Shown here: positions 56,248 through 64,000 of the stretch, piece after piece
How the letters are laid out: the number at the start of each line of letters is the position of its first letter
Position numbering within the stretch: the stretch's first letter is position 1
Assembly (NCBI GenBank): GCA_033725935.1
Contig: MU867139.1
Coordinates: forward strand, 50,104-114,103
Direction: 5' to 3'
Source: Cladorrhinum sp. PSN259
Lineage: Eukaryota > Ascomycota > Sordariomycetes > Sordariales > Podosporaceae
DNA: 64,000 nucleotides
Notes under the pieces: model-generated
Database searches by the model: none
The model's input: only the letters and a program-made list of their open reading frames with translations
Told to the model about the DNA's origin: nothing
Program-made: the position numbers and the translations under genes

Positions 56248-57115
56248 ATGGTCCTCGCTGTTCCCACCGCCAGCCTCGAGGGCAAGGTTGCCCTCGTCAC
56301 CGGCGCCGGCCGCGGTATCGGTCGTGGTGTTGCCCTCGAGCTGGGCAAGCGTGGTGCCTCGGTCGTCGTCAACTACGTCTCCTCGGCGGGCCCAGCACAG
56401 GAGGTTGTCAAAGAGATCGAGTCCTACAAGAACGGAGCCCGCGCCGTTGCCATCCAGGCCGATGTCTCGCGTGTTTCCGAGATCAACCGTCTCTTCGCCG
56501 AGGCCAAGAAGCACTTTGGCAAGCTCGACATCGTCATGTCCAACAGCGGCACCGAGTCGTGGGACAAGACCGAGGAGGTGACCGAGGAGAAGTACGACCA
56601 CGTCTTCAACCTCAACGCTCGCGCACAGTTCTTTGTTGGCCAAGCGGCCTTCAAGAACCTCGAGACCAACGGCAGAGTCATCCTCATGACCAGCATCGCC
56701 GCAGGCTTGATGGGCGTCAAGAACCACGCGCTGTACAATGCCTCCAAGATGGCTGTCATCGGCATGGTCAAGGCCTTTGCGACGGATTTCGGTGTGAAGG
56801 GCATCACGGTCAACGGTGTTGCGCCCGGCGGCATCAAGAGCGATATGTTCACCCAGAACGCCTGGCATTACATTCCCGGTGGAACCCCCGATATCCCCGG
56901 CGCTCAGATTGAGAAGATGATGGCCGAGCACTGCCCACTTGGCCGGTGCGCGGTTCCTGAGGATGTCGCGCGCGTGGTTGCCTTCTTGGCGAGCGAGGAC
57001 GGCGGCTGGGTCAATGGTAAGTCGGGTCCAGAACTGAGAAAGAAGAAAAGGTATACTAATGCGGCGGATACCTATAGGACAAATTATCACCATCTCCGGT
57101 GGTTCTTCGCAGTAA
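56248..57115 (+). CDS. short-chain dehydrogenase of hydroxynaphthalene-reductase type
   Basis: Model: join(56248..57016, 57078..57115), 268 aa; the 61-bp intron (GTAAGT...CTATAG) leads to a 38-nt last exon encoding the end GQIITISGGSSQ. ATG context TCAAAATGG is good. NADPH-binding TGAGRGIG (18-25), active-site S149, Y163 and K167 (YNASK), and LDIVMSNSGTESW replacing the usual NNAG are those of fungal tetra/trihydroxynaphthalene and versicolorin reductases. APGGIKSDMF and the 268-aa length agree. Members reduce naphthols in DHN-melanin or anthraquinones in polyketide routes. No polyketide synthase or scytalone dehydratase is in the window, so the pathway is undecided. Confidence 0.9.
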
Positions 57116-57842
57116 TTTCAAGTCGTAGGTGGACGTCACGGTTCTTTCGGATTTGATGATTCGGATAAGACGGATGCGAGGAACGACATGGGATGTACTT
57201 GTATTGTTGATATTAGTGCACGGCCAACAACATATGATAGCATTGAGACCTAGACAGAATAGCATTAGCAATGGCATCAACCTCTGAGAGACTCCAGATA
57301 CTTCATCAAAGGTTATTGATATGTGCGACTCGGTGCTAATATTGTGTAGTTCATTCAAGGCTGGCGAGTGTGTGTTCATCCGAACTGATTTTCACTGTAT
57401 TTCAACAATAGGCCAGGCTGAGTTAGTGGACATGGATTTAAATAAAGACGGTTGCTCCTCTGCAGTGCTTCCTGTCTCGAATAGCAGGACGAGGAGCTTG
57501 AATAACGGACGAGGAACTTGGATAGCTGACGTAGGAAACCTCTTCAGCAGGGACACCCATATTTTCTCGATTTCTACCTCATATATCTTGGTTCCGGCTC
57601 CTTCCACAATACCTCGGACGCTTCCATTGTTTTTTTTTTCTGCTGCAGGCGAGGCACCTTTGCTCGGTGGGTCCCGTTGGCCGGTCACCTTTAAATTCTT
57701 GATGCCAGCCCTGCTTCCAACCCTTTTCCTCTTTCTGTCCAACAGCCGTGGCGACCTTTCTCTCCCACCGTGGCCACCCACTTATCTTCTCCAACTCACC
57801 TCATACATACCTGACCCAACCAACATCAACAGAGTCGTCAAG
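57116..57842. other. intergenic
   Basis: No gene supported; upstream leader of the coiled-coil protein at right, CT-rich from about 57720. Confidence 0.4.
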
Positions 57843-58863
57843 ATGATTGGCAACGACAATAACAACCTGGTCTCGATGGAGGAGTACCTTTCTGAGCATG
57901 CGGCCAAGGTCGAAGGTGCTGCCAATGGCACATCCAAGACCATCTCGACTGGCAACCCGGTCGCCCTCACCACTGCCAACAGCAACGTCAATAGTGACTT
58001 CCTTATCGACAAGGCACACGAGGCTCTTCTAACCCTGATGATGGGCATGATGGAGCATGAGCAAATCCTCATTCGGGATCGCTTTATGCAGTCCCTGAAC
58101 ACGGCCGAGGGCCATCTGGTATGCATCCGACTTGCTCCGAGTCAAGCTGGGTACTGTGCATTTTACTCTGGCTGACCTTTTAAAAACACAGAACTCCAAC
58201 CCTGCAGACGGCGTGTCTTGGCTCATTGTGCAATCCGCGGCGCTCGATGCCAAATGCGACCACCTGGAGCGGCGCCAGGAGGCCATGATCAAGGGTGCCT
58301 GCGCCGAGCTGATCCAGGCGACCGTGAACGATCTGATGCAGGCACCCGACAACAAGAAGATCAAATCGATCAACGCCCGAATCAATGATCTTGAGAGGCA
58401 GAATGGCACTTCGAAGAAGAATTACGGCTCGCTCAGAAACGAGATTACTGAGCTGAAAAAAGCCATCTTTGATCTCAAACGTGTCCTCTTTGCTCAGGGC
58501 ATCTCCACGACCAACGGCAACGCCAACGGTAATGCTTCGGCCCCGGCCGTCAAGCCGATGGAGGAGGCGAACAAGAAGCGCAAGGCCTCCGACGGTCTAG
58601 CTACCCGTGTTGTCCTGAGCCGGTCTGAGTTCAAGGAGCGTTGTGACGCGGTAAGAATTAGTTTTCCTTGATAATACTTCCGCATTTGATGTTCATATTA
58701 CTGATATTCAGTTAAGATGAAGCTAACTGCCAATGTGGAGAATTTGTCCCTGGAGGCGCGCCATGGTTCTCAGCAGAATGGCAGCTCGATCAACGGCGCC
58801 AATGGCACGAATGAGAGCATCCAGGCCGCCGACACCCCCATGGATGGGGAGGAGGAGCACTAG
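57843..58863 (+). CDS. coiled-coil protein of unknown function
   Basis: Model: join(57843..58118, 58192..58650, 58717..58863), 293 aa; both introns (73 and 66 bp, GTATGC...ACACAG and GTAAGA...TTAAG) are phase 0. The second acceptor was set at 58716, because the earlier CAG would bring a stop at once. No named domain was recognised. A heptad-like helical segment (about 150-210, INARINDLERQ... LRNEITELKKAIFDLKRVL) suggests a coiled coil. NKKRKAS (about 228) is a possible nuclear signal, and Asn/Gly-rich low-complexity pieces flank it. The C-terminus is acidic (DGEEEH). Confidence 0.7.
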
Positions 58864-60534
58864 AAACTCCTCTTTGATTTCCATTCTCTTCGCTTTTACA
58901 TCATTCAACAACAACATTGCGATGCTTTTAAATCATCTTTTCTCTTCATGAATTAAACGGCATCATCAACTAAAAGCGAAGACGGGAAACCAATGGGAAA
59001 ATGGGCGCCATGGAGTCACGGATGGGATCTCTCTATCGATAGCAGCAAGGAAATTACTCAATCATGGTCTGGCGGATTATACGGGGCGCTTGGGTAATTT
59101 AGGTGGTTTTACTAGGCGTTTGGGTCATGGGGGAACGTTGGTGATGAGGAAGACGAAACACCCTAGCCTTTTGAGAGTAGCCCTGGTCTTATGCCACCGA
59201 AAATATTGAGCCTGCTGCTTTATAATACTTGCTAGGCACTTTGTGTGTGTGATTGATGAAGTGAGGGGTAGCTTTTGAGCTATCTGTCTGGTCTCGACAG
59301 TGACAGTCCGCAGCTACCTTGGTGTTTATATAGGAGTGCTTTCCGTTGCCTTTCTTGGGACCGGTGGAGAGAATCGACCTTTCCTGCTGCTCCTGCCTTG
59401 TTACCATCCGCAAACACGTCATTACAAATTTGAGTTTCTGAAGACAGCTTGCAGTGGGCAAACGGAGTGAGTTATTGCCAACTGTGTGAACAAGGCGATG
59501 CCGGGATCTGCCATAATCACAGCGAACAAGCCACACAGGATTTGCGAGTTTTGAACAAATTCCATCCCATATAAACCTGATCTGGCTTCTGAGGTTGGGA
59601 CTCATCGCTGCAACTAAACCTCAATGTCTTGAAGACTCAATCTTGTTGCTGAGCGACGGGACCGGTGCTTGCAGTGGGTCTGCCTCGTTCAGCCAGAACG
59701 GCTTTCAGCCAACCGAGTATGGGCGGTGAACTTGCGAGACTGCGCAGTGCAGCACTTGCCAACGTAGTGAAGATGTTGTTGTCGGTATCGGTCGGGTAGC
59801 TCCTCTTAAATTTGAAAGCACCTTCCGCATGTCTCACCAGCACTCAGATCCCGTGACCTCACAGGAACTACAACCTCCTTCCCCCATCATTTTCGTTTCT
59901 CGTCTCTTTCCCTGGTCCTCCTTCCAACCCAGCATTCCAAAGTTGGGATTATTTCTCTCCAACTGAATGGGAGGCCCAAGTTGGACAAAGAGACGCAAAG
60001 TCCCAACTTGGCTCCGGTTGGTCTCATCAACAAGTGCCGCGAAGCAACCGATTCCACACCTTTGTAAGCACCACTTAATGCTGTGACCCCGCGCCTGCGT
60101 TGCATCGATGGATCCAACAATAGATACATCGACATGTCTATGGGTTGCGGTTCTTCCAAGTGCGCACGCCGCCATGTAGATACTCGGGCAATTTAGGCTG
60201 TGCAGAAGACGCTGTTAACGGATCCAAGAAATGCTGTGCGCGAAAAGCTTTTTTGAAAAACAGTATCCTGCACAGTCTTTGCTCCTTTTCTTCCCGTCGA
60301 CCTTGTCGCTGGAAAGACCCAGGCAGTCTTACACAGCATCACCTCGGGGCCTTTTGGCATCAAAATTGCTCCATTAAACCAACCACGGACTCCGAAGGTT
60401 CCCGACCAGGAAATATCTTTCGTCGACAGCCCCTCCCTCTAAATACTCTTGACCAGCCTTCCAGACTGAATCCTCGGGTTTCCTCTCTCTGCTTCTTCAG
60501 TAATCGCCTCCTCAGCTCCCCGCCATCCATCATC
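58864..60534. other. intergenic, no gene recognised
   Basis: About 1.7 kb. The frame upstream of 60535 stays open for 390 nt without a likely start; it is taken as leader. No RNA gene found. Confidence 0.4.
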
Positions 60535-61713
60535 ATGCCAAACTCCAACACCATCCACAAGCAGCCCCCCATTTGGGCCCGTCACTGGTCTTTCGCCCTC
60601 CTCTACACCATTTACACCCTCTTTACCCTCCCAATCAAAATTTCCTACTACATCCTTCGATACTCAATCCTCCCCCGCGGATTCCGTCCGCTCCCCACAT
60701 GGACCTTCCAGCAAGCCTTCGTCCGCGCCCTGATGCGCCTCGTCTTTGGGTTTCTTGCGACGGTCGAACTCAACCCGTTCCGATCCTCGGTCAATAATCC
60801 CGGTTCCGAGAAATCTCGATTTGTCATTATTCCCCCCTTTGACAAGTCAGACTACCTCGGCGCCGCGAAACCGACGGAGGATGTTGCCGAACAAGAGATC
60901 GCTGGCGTCTGGAGCCCAGATAGACTGAAAGCGGGCGACAACAAGAGGGGCGAGAGGGTGTTTCTGCATTTCCACGGAGGCGGGTACACGCTTTTCGACT
61001 GCAGGGACGTGTACACTTCTTTTGGGGTGCGTTTGTACCTGGAGGCTAGTTCATCATCGCCGACGGCCCGGAAAGCAAGGGTGTTTTGCGCGCGGTATCG
61101 ACTGAGTTCTCAGAGGGACTTGAGACGGAACAAGTTTCCGGCTGCTCTGCAGGACGCGGTGACGGCGTACATGTACCTGGTTAAACGGCTCGGAGTTGAT
61201 TCCAGGGATGTGGTGTTGTCGGGTGACAGCGCGGGAGGTAACTTGGCTTTGGCGTTGTTGAGGTATCTGCAGGATCATGCTGATGAAGGCAAGTTGCCGC
61301 TGCCTGGTGGTGTGTTGTTATGGAGCCCCTGGGTGGATTTGACTGTCCCGCCGCTGGAGATTGCTGGGCATAGGAACGCGAGGTATGATGTGGTGTTGCC
61401 GCAGTCGGCTCTTTGGGGGTATAGGGTGTTTATACCCGAGGACAGAGGGGCTGAGGATGCGTATATATCGCCCGTGAAGAAGGCTATTCCGACGCGGGTG
61501 CCTATTTGGCTTAACTGGGGAGGAAGGGAGGTTTTCGCTGATCAGATCAAGGAGTTTGTGGAGACGCAGAGGAAGCATGCTGGGTCGAGGGTTGGAACGT
61601 ACGAGGTTGCTGATGCTCCGCATGATTTGTTTGGGGTAGGGGAACCGCTGGGATGGGTCAAGGAGACGAAGGAAGCTTTTGGGCATGCTGTGCGGTTTTT
61701 GAATGAAAGCTGA
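60535..61713 (+). CDS. membrane-anchored alpha/beta hydrolase (HSL-type esterase)
   Basis: Single frame of 392 aa. ATG 60535 (ATCATCATGCC) was chosen since the following 40 residues read as a start plus an N-terminal membrane segment (WSFALLYTIYTLFTLPIKISYYI). Hormone-sensitive-lipase-type features: oxyanion motif HFHGGGY (145-151) and nucleophile elbow GDSAGGN (230-236, S232). A likely acid is in GGREVFADQ (D336) and a likely His in DAPHDLFG (H363). Members hydrolyse short-chain esters; fungal copies with this N-terminal anchor are common and often ER-associated. It is followed at once, on the opposite strand, by an APH-like pseudogene. Confidence 0.87.
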   Translation: MPNSNTIHKQPPIWARHWSFALLYTIYTLFTLPIKISYYILRYSILPRGFRPLPTWTFQQAFVRALMRLVFGFLATVELNPFRSSVNNPGSEKSRFVIIPPFDKSDYLGAAKPTEDVAEQEIAGVWSPDRLKAGDNKRGERVFLHFHGGGYTLFDCRDVYTSFGVRLYLEASSSSPTARKARVFCARYRLSSQRDLRRNKFPAALQDAVTAYMYLVKRLGVDSRDVVLSGDSAGGNLALALLRYLQDHADEGKLPLPGGVLLWSPWVDLTVPPLEIAGHRNARYDVVLPQSALWGYRVFIPEDRGAEDAYISPVKKAIPTRVPIWLNWGGREVFADQIKEFVETQRKHAGSRVGTYEVADAPHDLFGVGEPLGWVKETKEAFGHAVRFLNES

Positions 61714-61788
61714 AAAAAAAGGGCACTTGATGGAGAGGCACCCCCTTTTTGATATTTGGGCGCCCCCTAGAGACAAGATGCCAGTTCT

Positions 61789-62600
61789 CTATGCGCTTGG
61801 GAGTGCTAGCCACCCATTAATCACTTCTTCAAACCCCATCGCAGCCAGTTTCCTAGATACAAGGCGTCGCCAGTCCGACTTGTGTATATCCTCCATATCG
61901 GGGAAATCCATTCCTGAAGACAGGTGAAACTTTGTCCAAACCCACTCTCTTGGGACGTACCCAGCAGTCTCCCAATCGATAATTCCTATCCTTCGGTTAT
62001 TATCAGGCTTAATAAGAATATTTCCCGGCCCTAAATCACAGTGATAAAATACCAAAGAAGAAACATCCATGCCGATCCTAACGCAATTCTCTTGGAGGAT
62101 CTCGGGATCTAGAGTCTTGCCCTTGCTCAAGTATAGCTCCGTTAGCTGACCTCCGTCGACTCTATAGATCGCTTTGCCTTTCTACTCGGCTATCTTCGCG
62201 CATAGCTCTGCGACGCGATCAATATAATACTGCCGCAACTCCTTATCTATAGTAGGCCACGCCTCTGTCAGCGTCTGCCCTGGTATGCGAGAGACGATTA
62301 TATAATACCGACTATCCTACTCGCTATGGTAGAGCATATTGGGGATTATGAAGTCAAGAGGCTGTTTTCTTTGTAAGAATTCAAGTGTGGCGTGCTCCCG
62401 GGTGCTCTGTGGGTTCGAGAGGTTGCGCGCTTTAATAAAGGCTTCTCTGGCGCGCTAAATAGCTGACTGGTCTCTGGCGGCGTAGACTCGGGGCAGCTCC
62501 GAGTCGGTCGAGTCGGCTGGGTGTGGCTGGTGTTGGGGCAAGGGTGAGGGGGTATCGGAGAGGACAAAAAATGCTCCTTTACTATCGCTCTATGATGGCT
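61789..62600 (-). pseudogene. aminoglycoside-phosphotransferase (APH)-like pseudogene with three TAG codons
   Basis: One continuous minus-strand frame shows APH similarity on both sides of three stops: plus-strand CTA at 62455-62457, 62317-62319 and 62182-62184, all in the same frame. Upstream parts read AREAFIKARNLSN, EHATLEFLQRKQPLDFIIPNM and RIPGQTLTEAW. Downstream are the kinase-like signatures FYHCDLGPGNILI (HxDxxxxN) and IGIIDWETAG. The frame ends at 61789 in GWLALPSA. Family context suggests a Trp at each stop (TGG to TAG). The start is uncertain, since the 5' end dissolves near 62600. Fungal APH-like kinases phosphorylate small molecules or are of unknown role. Confidence 0.78.
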
Positions 62601-62704
62601 GGTTGGGATTGGAAGACGGAGAAACTTGACGAGAGAGGAGGAGCTTCTCGCCAATTAACCAAGAAGTGCTGTTAATAGCCTGGATTGAATCGTTGATATG
62701 GACT

Positions 62705-62715
62705 GGGGGGGGGGG
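62705..62715 (+). repeat. poly-G tract (11 G)
   Basis: Homopolymer; a second of 14 G lies at 62790-62803 after an A-rich run. Confidence 0.8.
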
Positions 62716-62789
62716 ACATTTTAAAGAGTACTTATCCCAGGGGGTGCTAATAAAAAAAAATAGAAAATAAAAGAAAAATAAAAATAAAA

Positions 62790-62803
62790 GGGGGGGGGGG
62801 GGG
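62790..62803 (+). repeat. poly-G tract (14 G)
   Basis: Follows an A/T-rich (AAAAT)n-like stretch at about 62750-62789; length is uncertain. Confidence 0.8.
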
Positions 62804-63223
62804 TTGTGTGATATTTTTGCCGCTTTTTCCCAATCTCCCAGTGTTCGTGGACACGCCAGGTGACACTCAGCAGTTGAATGGAACAGCGCAGTCAGCCAAG
62901 ATGCAGATGTGGGCGGCCGGGCGCGGAATATGCGGCCCATTTGACACCGTGCGCTGTATCCAGACAGTCGGTAACGCCTGAGAACGAATCACTATTATGC
63001 AGCCTGCTTACAAAGTTAAGAAAAAGAGCAAATAATTACCTCGAGCAAAATGCTAAAACAAGTATTGTTGCCGTCTGATTCTACTTATTAATCACGTCAG
63101 TGATCTGTGACTCGATCACTACCGATTTGCCATCTTCAAACTGTTGGGCCGTCCCATCTCTACATGTACTGTACCTCCCGATACTCGATATAACTGGCTT
63201 CTTTGCTGGCTAGGGCCTTAGTT

Positions 63224-63460
63224 ATGTGTGAGGCACCTGCCACTATGTGGGCGAGGGTCGTGGATCTAGATGGAGTCGAGCAGATGTACAAGACAGGTTT
63301 ATCTGGCGCATGGTTGAACACTGGCTGTGGTCCGAGCATCAATACACCCACGTTGGACGACCGCATGGTTTTTTATCGAACAACTGAAGAGTTCACGATG
63401 CCTGATCCGGAGGCCTCAGAGTCGTTTGTTCCAGATGAGTGGGAACCATCCGTTGTATAG
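63224..63460 (+). CDS. small hypothetical protein
   Basis: Possible 78-aa frame from ATG 63224, acidic at its end (TMPDPEASESFVPDEWEP). Composition is protein-like, but no family was recognised and no splice partners were found. It may be the tail of a decayed gene. Confidence 0.25.
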   Translation: MCEAPATMWARVVDLDGVEQMYKTGLSGAWLNTGCGPSINTPTLDDRMVFYRTTEEFTMPDPEASESFVPDEWEPSVV

Positions 63461-63656
63461 AATTCTGTGTTTTTCATGGATTCAGTTCACTGTGAACAGA
63501 TGATTCACTCAGGAGTTGAATCACTGGAGGAGAGAGAGTGGGGAAAACGAGGAGATTATACTAAATGATTATAGGGGCTTACAGGGATAGAACGTCTCGC
63601 ACATCAGCCTTTACCGCCAGACCAAAAACCCGAGAGCCTCCCCTGCATTCCTTGAA

Positions 63657-63660
63657 TATA
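63657..63660 (+). promoter_or_regulatory. TATA element of the 5S rRNA gene
   Basis: TATA starting 29 bp before the 5S rRNA 5' end, the position of the pol III TATA element described upstream of Neurospora 5S genes. Confidence 0.6.
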
Positions 63661-63685
63661 AGCCCATCTGGGAGACAAGACCATC

Positions 63686-63804
63686 ACATACGACCATACC
63701 TTCAAGAAAACTCGGCATCCCGTCCGCTCTGCCCTAGATAAACTTGAAAGGGCCAGGCCAGTACCCAGGTGGGTGACCACTGGGGAATCCCTGGTGTTGT
63801 ATGT
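63686..63804 (+). rRNA. 5S ribosomal RNA (divergent copy)
   Basis: 119 nt, the usual 5S length. Conserved blocks include ACATACGACCAT at the 5' end, CATCCCGTCCGCTCTGCC (helix III/loop C region), GGTGGGTGACCAC and GGAATCCC, then GTTGTATGT at the 3' end. The 5' ACATACGAC pairs over nine bases with the 3' GTTGTATGT (one G-U). Helix II is changed relative to Neurospora-type 5S, but CCTTCAAG still pairs with CTTGAAAGG, leaving the normal bulged A. The copy stands alone, as in fungi with dispersed 5S genes. A T5 run at 63804-63808 serves as pol III terminator. Confidence 0.88.
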
Positions 63805-63808
63805 TTTT
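63804..63808 (+). terminator. pol III terminator (T5)
   Basis: Run of five T on the coding strand at the 3' end of the 5S rRNA gene. Confidence 0.7.
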
Positions 63809-64000
63809 GCTCTACACTCATTTTTGACACTATCCACATGTCTTAGCAGCGCCCTTCTTTTTCAAACTTTGTCTTGGACATGCCTGTATCTATCACTACC
63901 CGGAAACATACAATCTAATGCTTGGAATGGAAGGTTAGCGGTAATATTGTAGCCGACAAAACGTACGAAAATACCATCATTCAATCGAGCTTAAAAAGCT

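Noticed and set aside
57321..57842. Upstream extension of the coiled-coil protein frame
   Set aside because: The frame is open upstream, but the sequence is CT-rich leader and the ATG at 57843 starts protein-like sequence in a fungal context.
1..64000. CRISPR arrays, bacterial operons or ribosome binding sites
   Set aside because: None seen; gene structure is eukaryotic throughout.

Overview
This window is nuclear DNA of a filamentous ascomycete (Pezizomycotina, most likely Sordariomycetes). Evidence for this: short spliceosomal introns of about 48-81 bp with GTAAGT/GTATGT-type donors and CTAAC/CTGAC-like branch points; fungal-only families (HET domain, WSC sensor, DUF7708, DUF7025-AAA, DUF4470-MYND, NACHT-DUF7791, HAD-type terpene cyclase); a lone 5S rRNA gene with a TATA box at -29, the Neurospora-style dispersed arrangement; and nonsense and C-to-T changes that look like repeat-induced point mutation. 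The species cannot be named from sequence alone.

Layout. 1-6 kb: a head-to-head pair, a Gln-rich AAA ATPase (minus) and a DUF7708 protein (plus). 8-14.5 kb: a plasma-membrane ferric reductase, a seven-exon POT/PTR2 peptide transporter and a SAM methyltransferase. 15.8-18.7 kb: an RNase T1-type ribonuclease and a HAD-like class II terpene cyclase. 20-27 kb: a DUF2235 alpha/beta hydrolase, a HET-domain protein, a DUF6594 remnant and an F-box-like protein. 27.5-30.2 kb: nucleoporin Nup37, with an in-frame stop before its last exon. 31-34 kb: a mitochondrial LEA-like protein, an enoyl-CoA hydratase and a tRNA-derived SINE-like element. 34-37.4 kb holds no recognisable gene. 37.5-38.5 kb: a WSC cell-wall sensor. 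40.8-47.8 kb: a second head-to-head pair, a NACHT STAND protein with a C-terminal membrane anchor (minus) and a DUF4470/MYND protein with a frameshift (plus). 49-52 kb: a Swi5/Ace2-type zinc-finger regulator. 53.7-55.6 kb: a kinase-like protein. 56-59 kb: a naphthol-reductase-type SDR and a coiled-coil protein. 60-64 kb: a membrane-anchored esterase, an aminoglycoside-phosphotransferase-like pseudogene with three TAG codons, and a 5S rRNA gene.

Housekeeping genes (Nup37, hydratase, WSC, Swi5-like, SDR, 5S) alternate with an accessory set rich in families tied to fungal self/non-self recognition and programmed cell death (HET, NACHT, DUF7708, AAA-DUF7025, F-box, kinase-like). No complete secondary-metabolite cluster is visible: the terpene cyclase has no P450 beside it. 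The strongest leads are the two head-to-head STAND/AAA pairs, the RNase T1-like protein lacking the usual disulfide context, the HAD-type cyclase with a DxE variant of the class II acid motif, and three broken genes (Nup37 tail, MYND frameshift, APH-like pseudogene). Exon boundaries were placed by hand from splice signals, reading phase and family knowledge; none has transcript support here.
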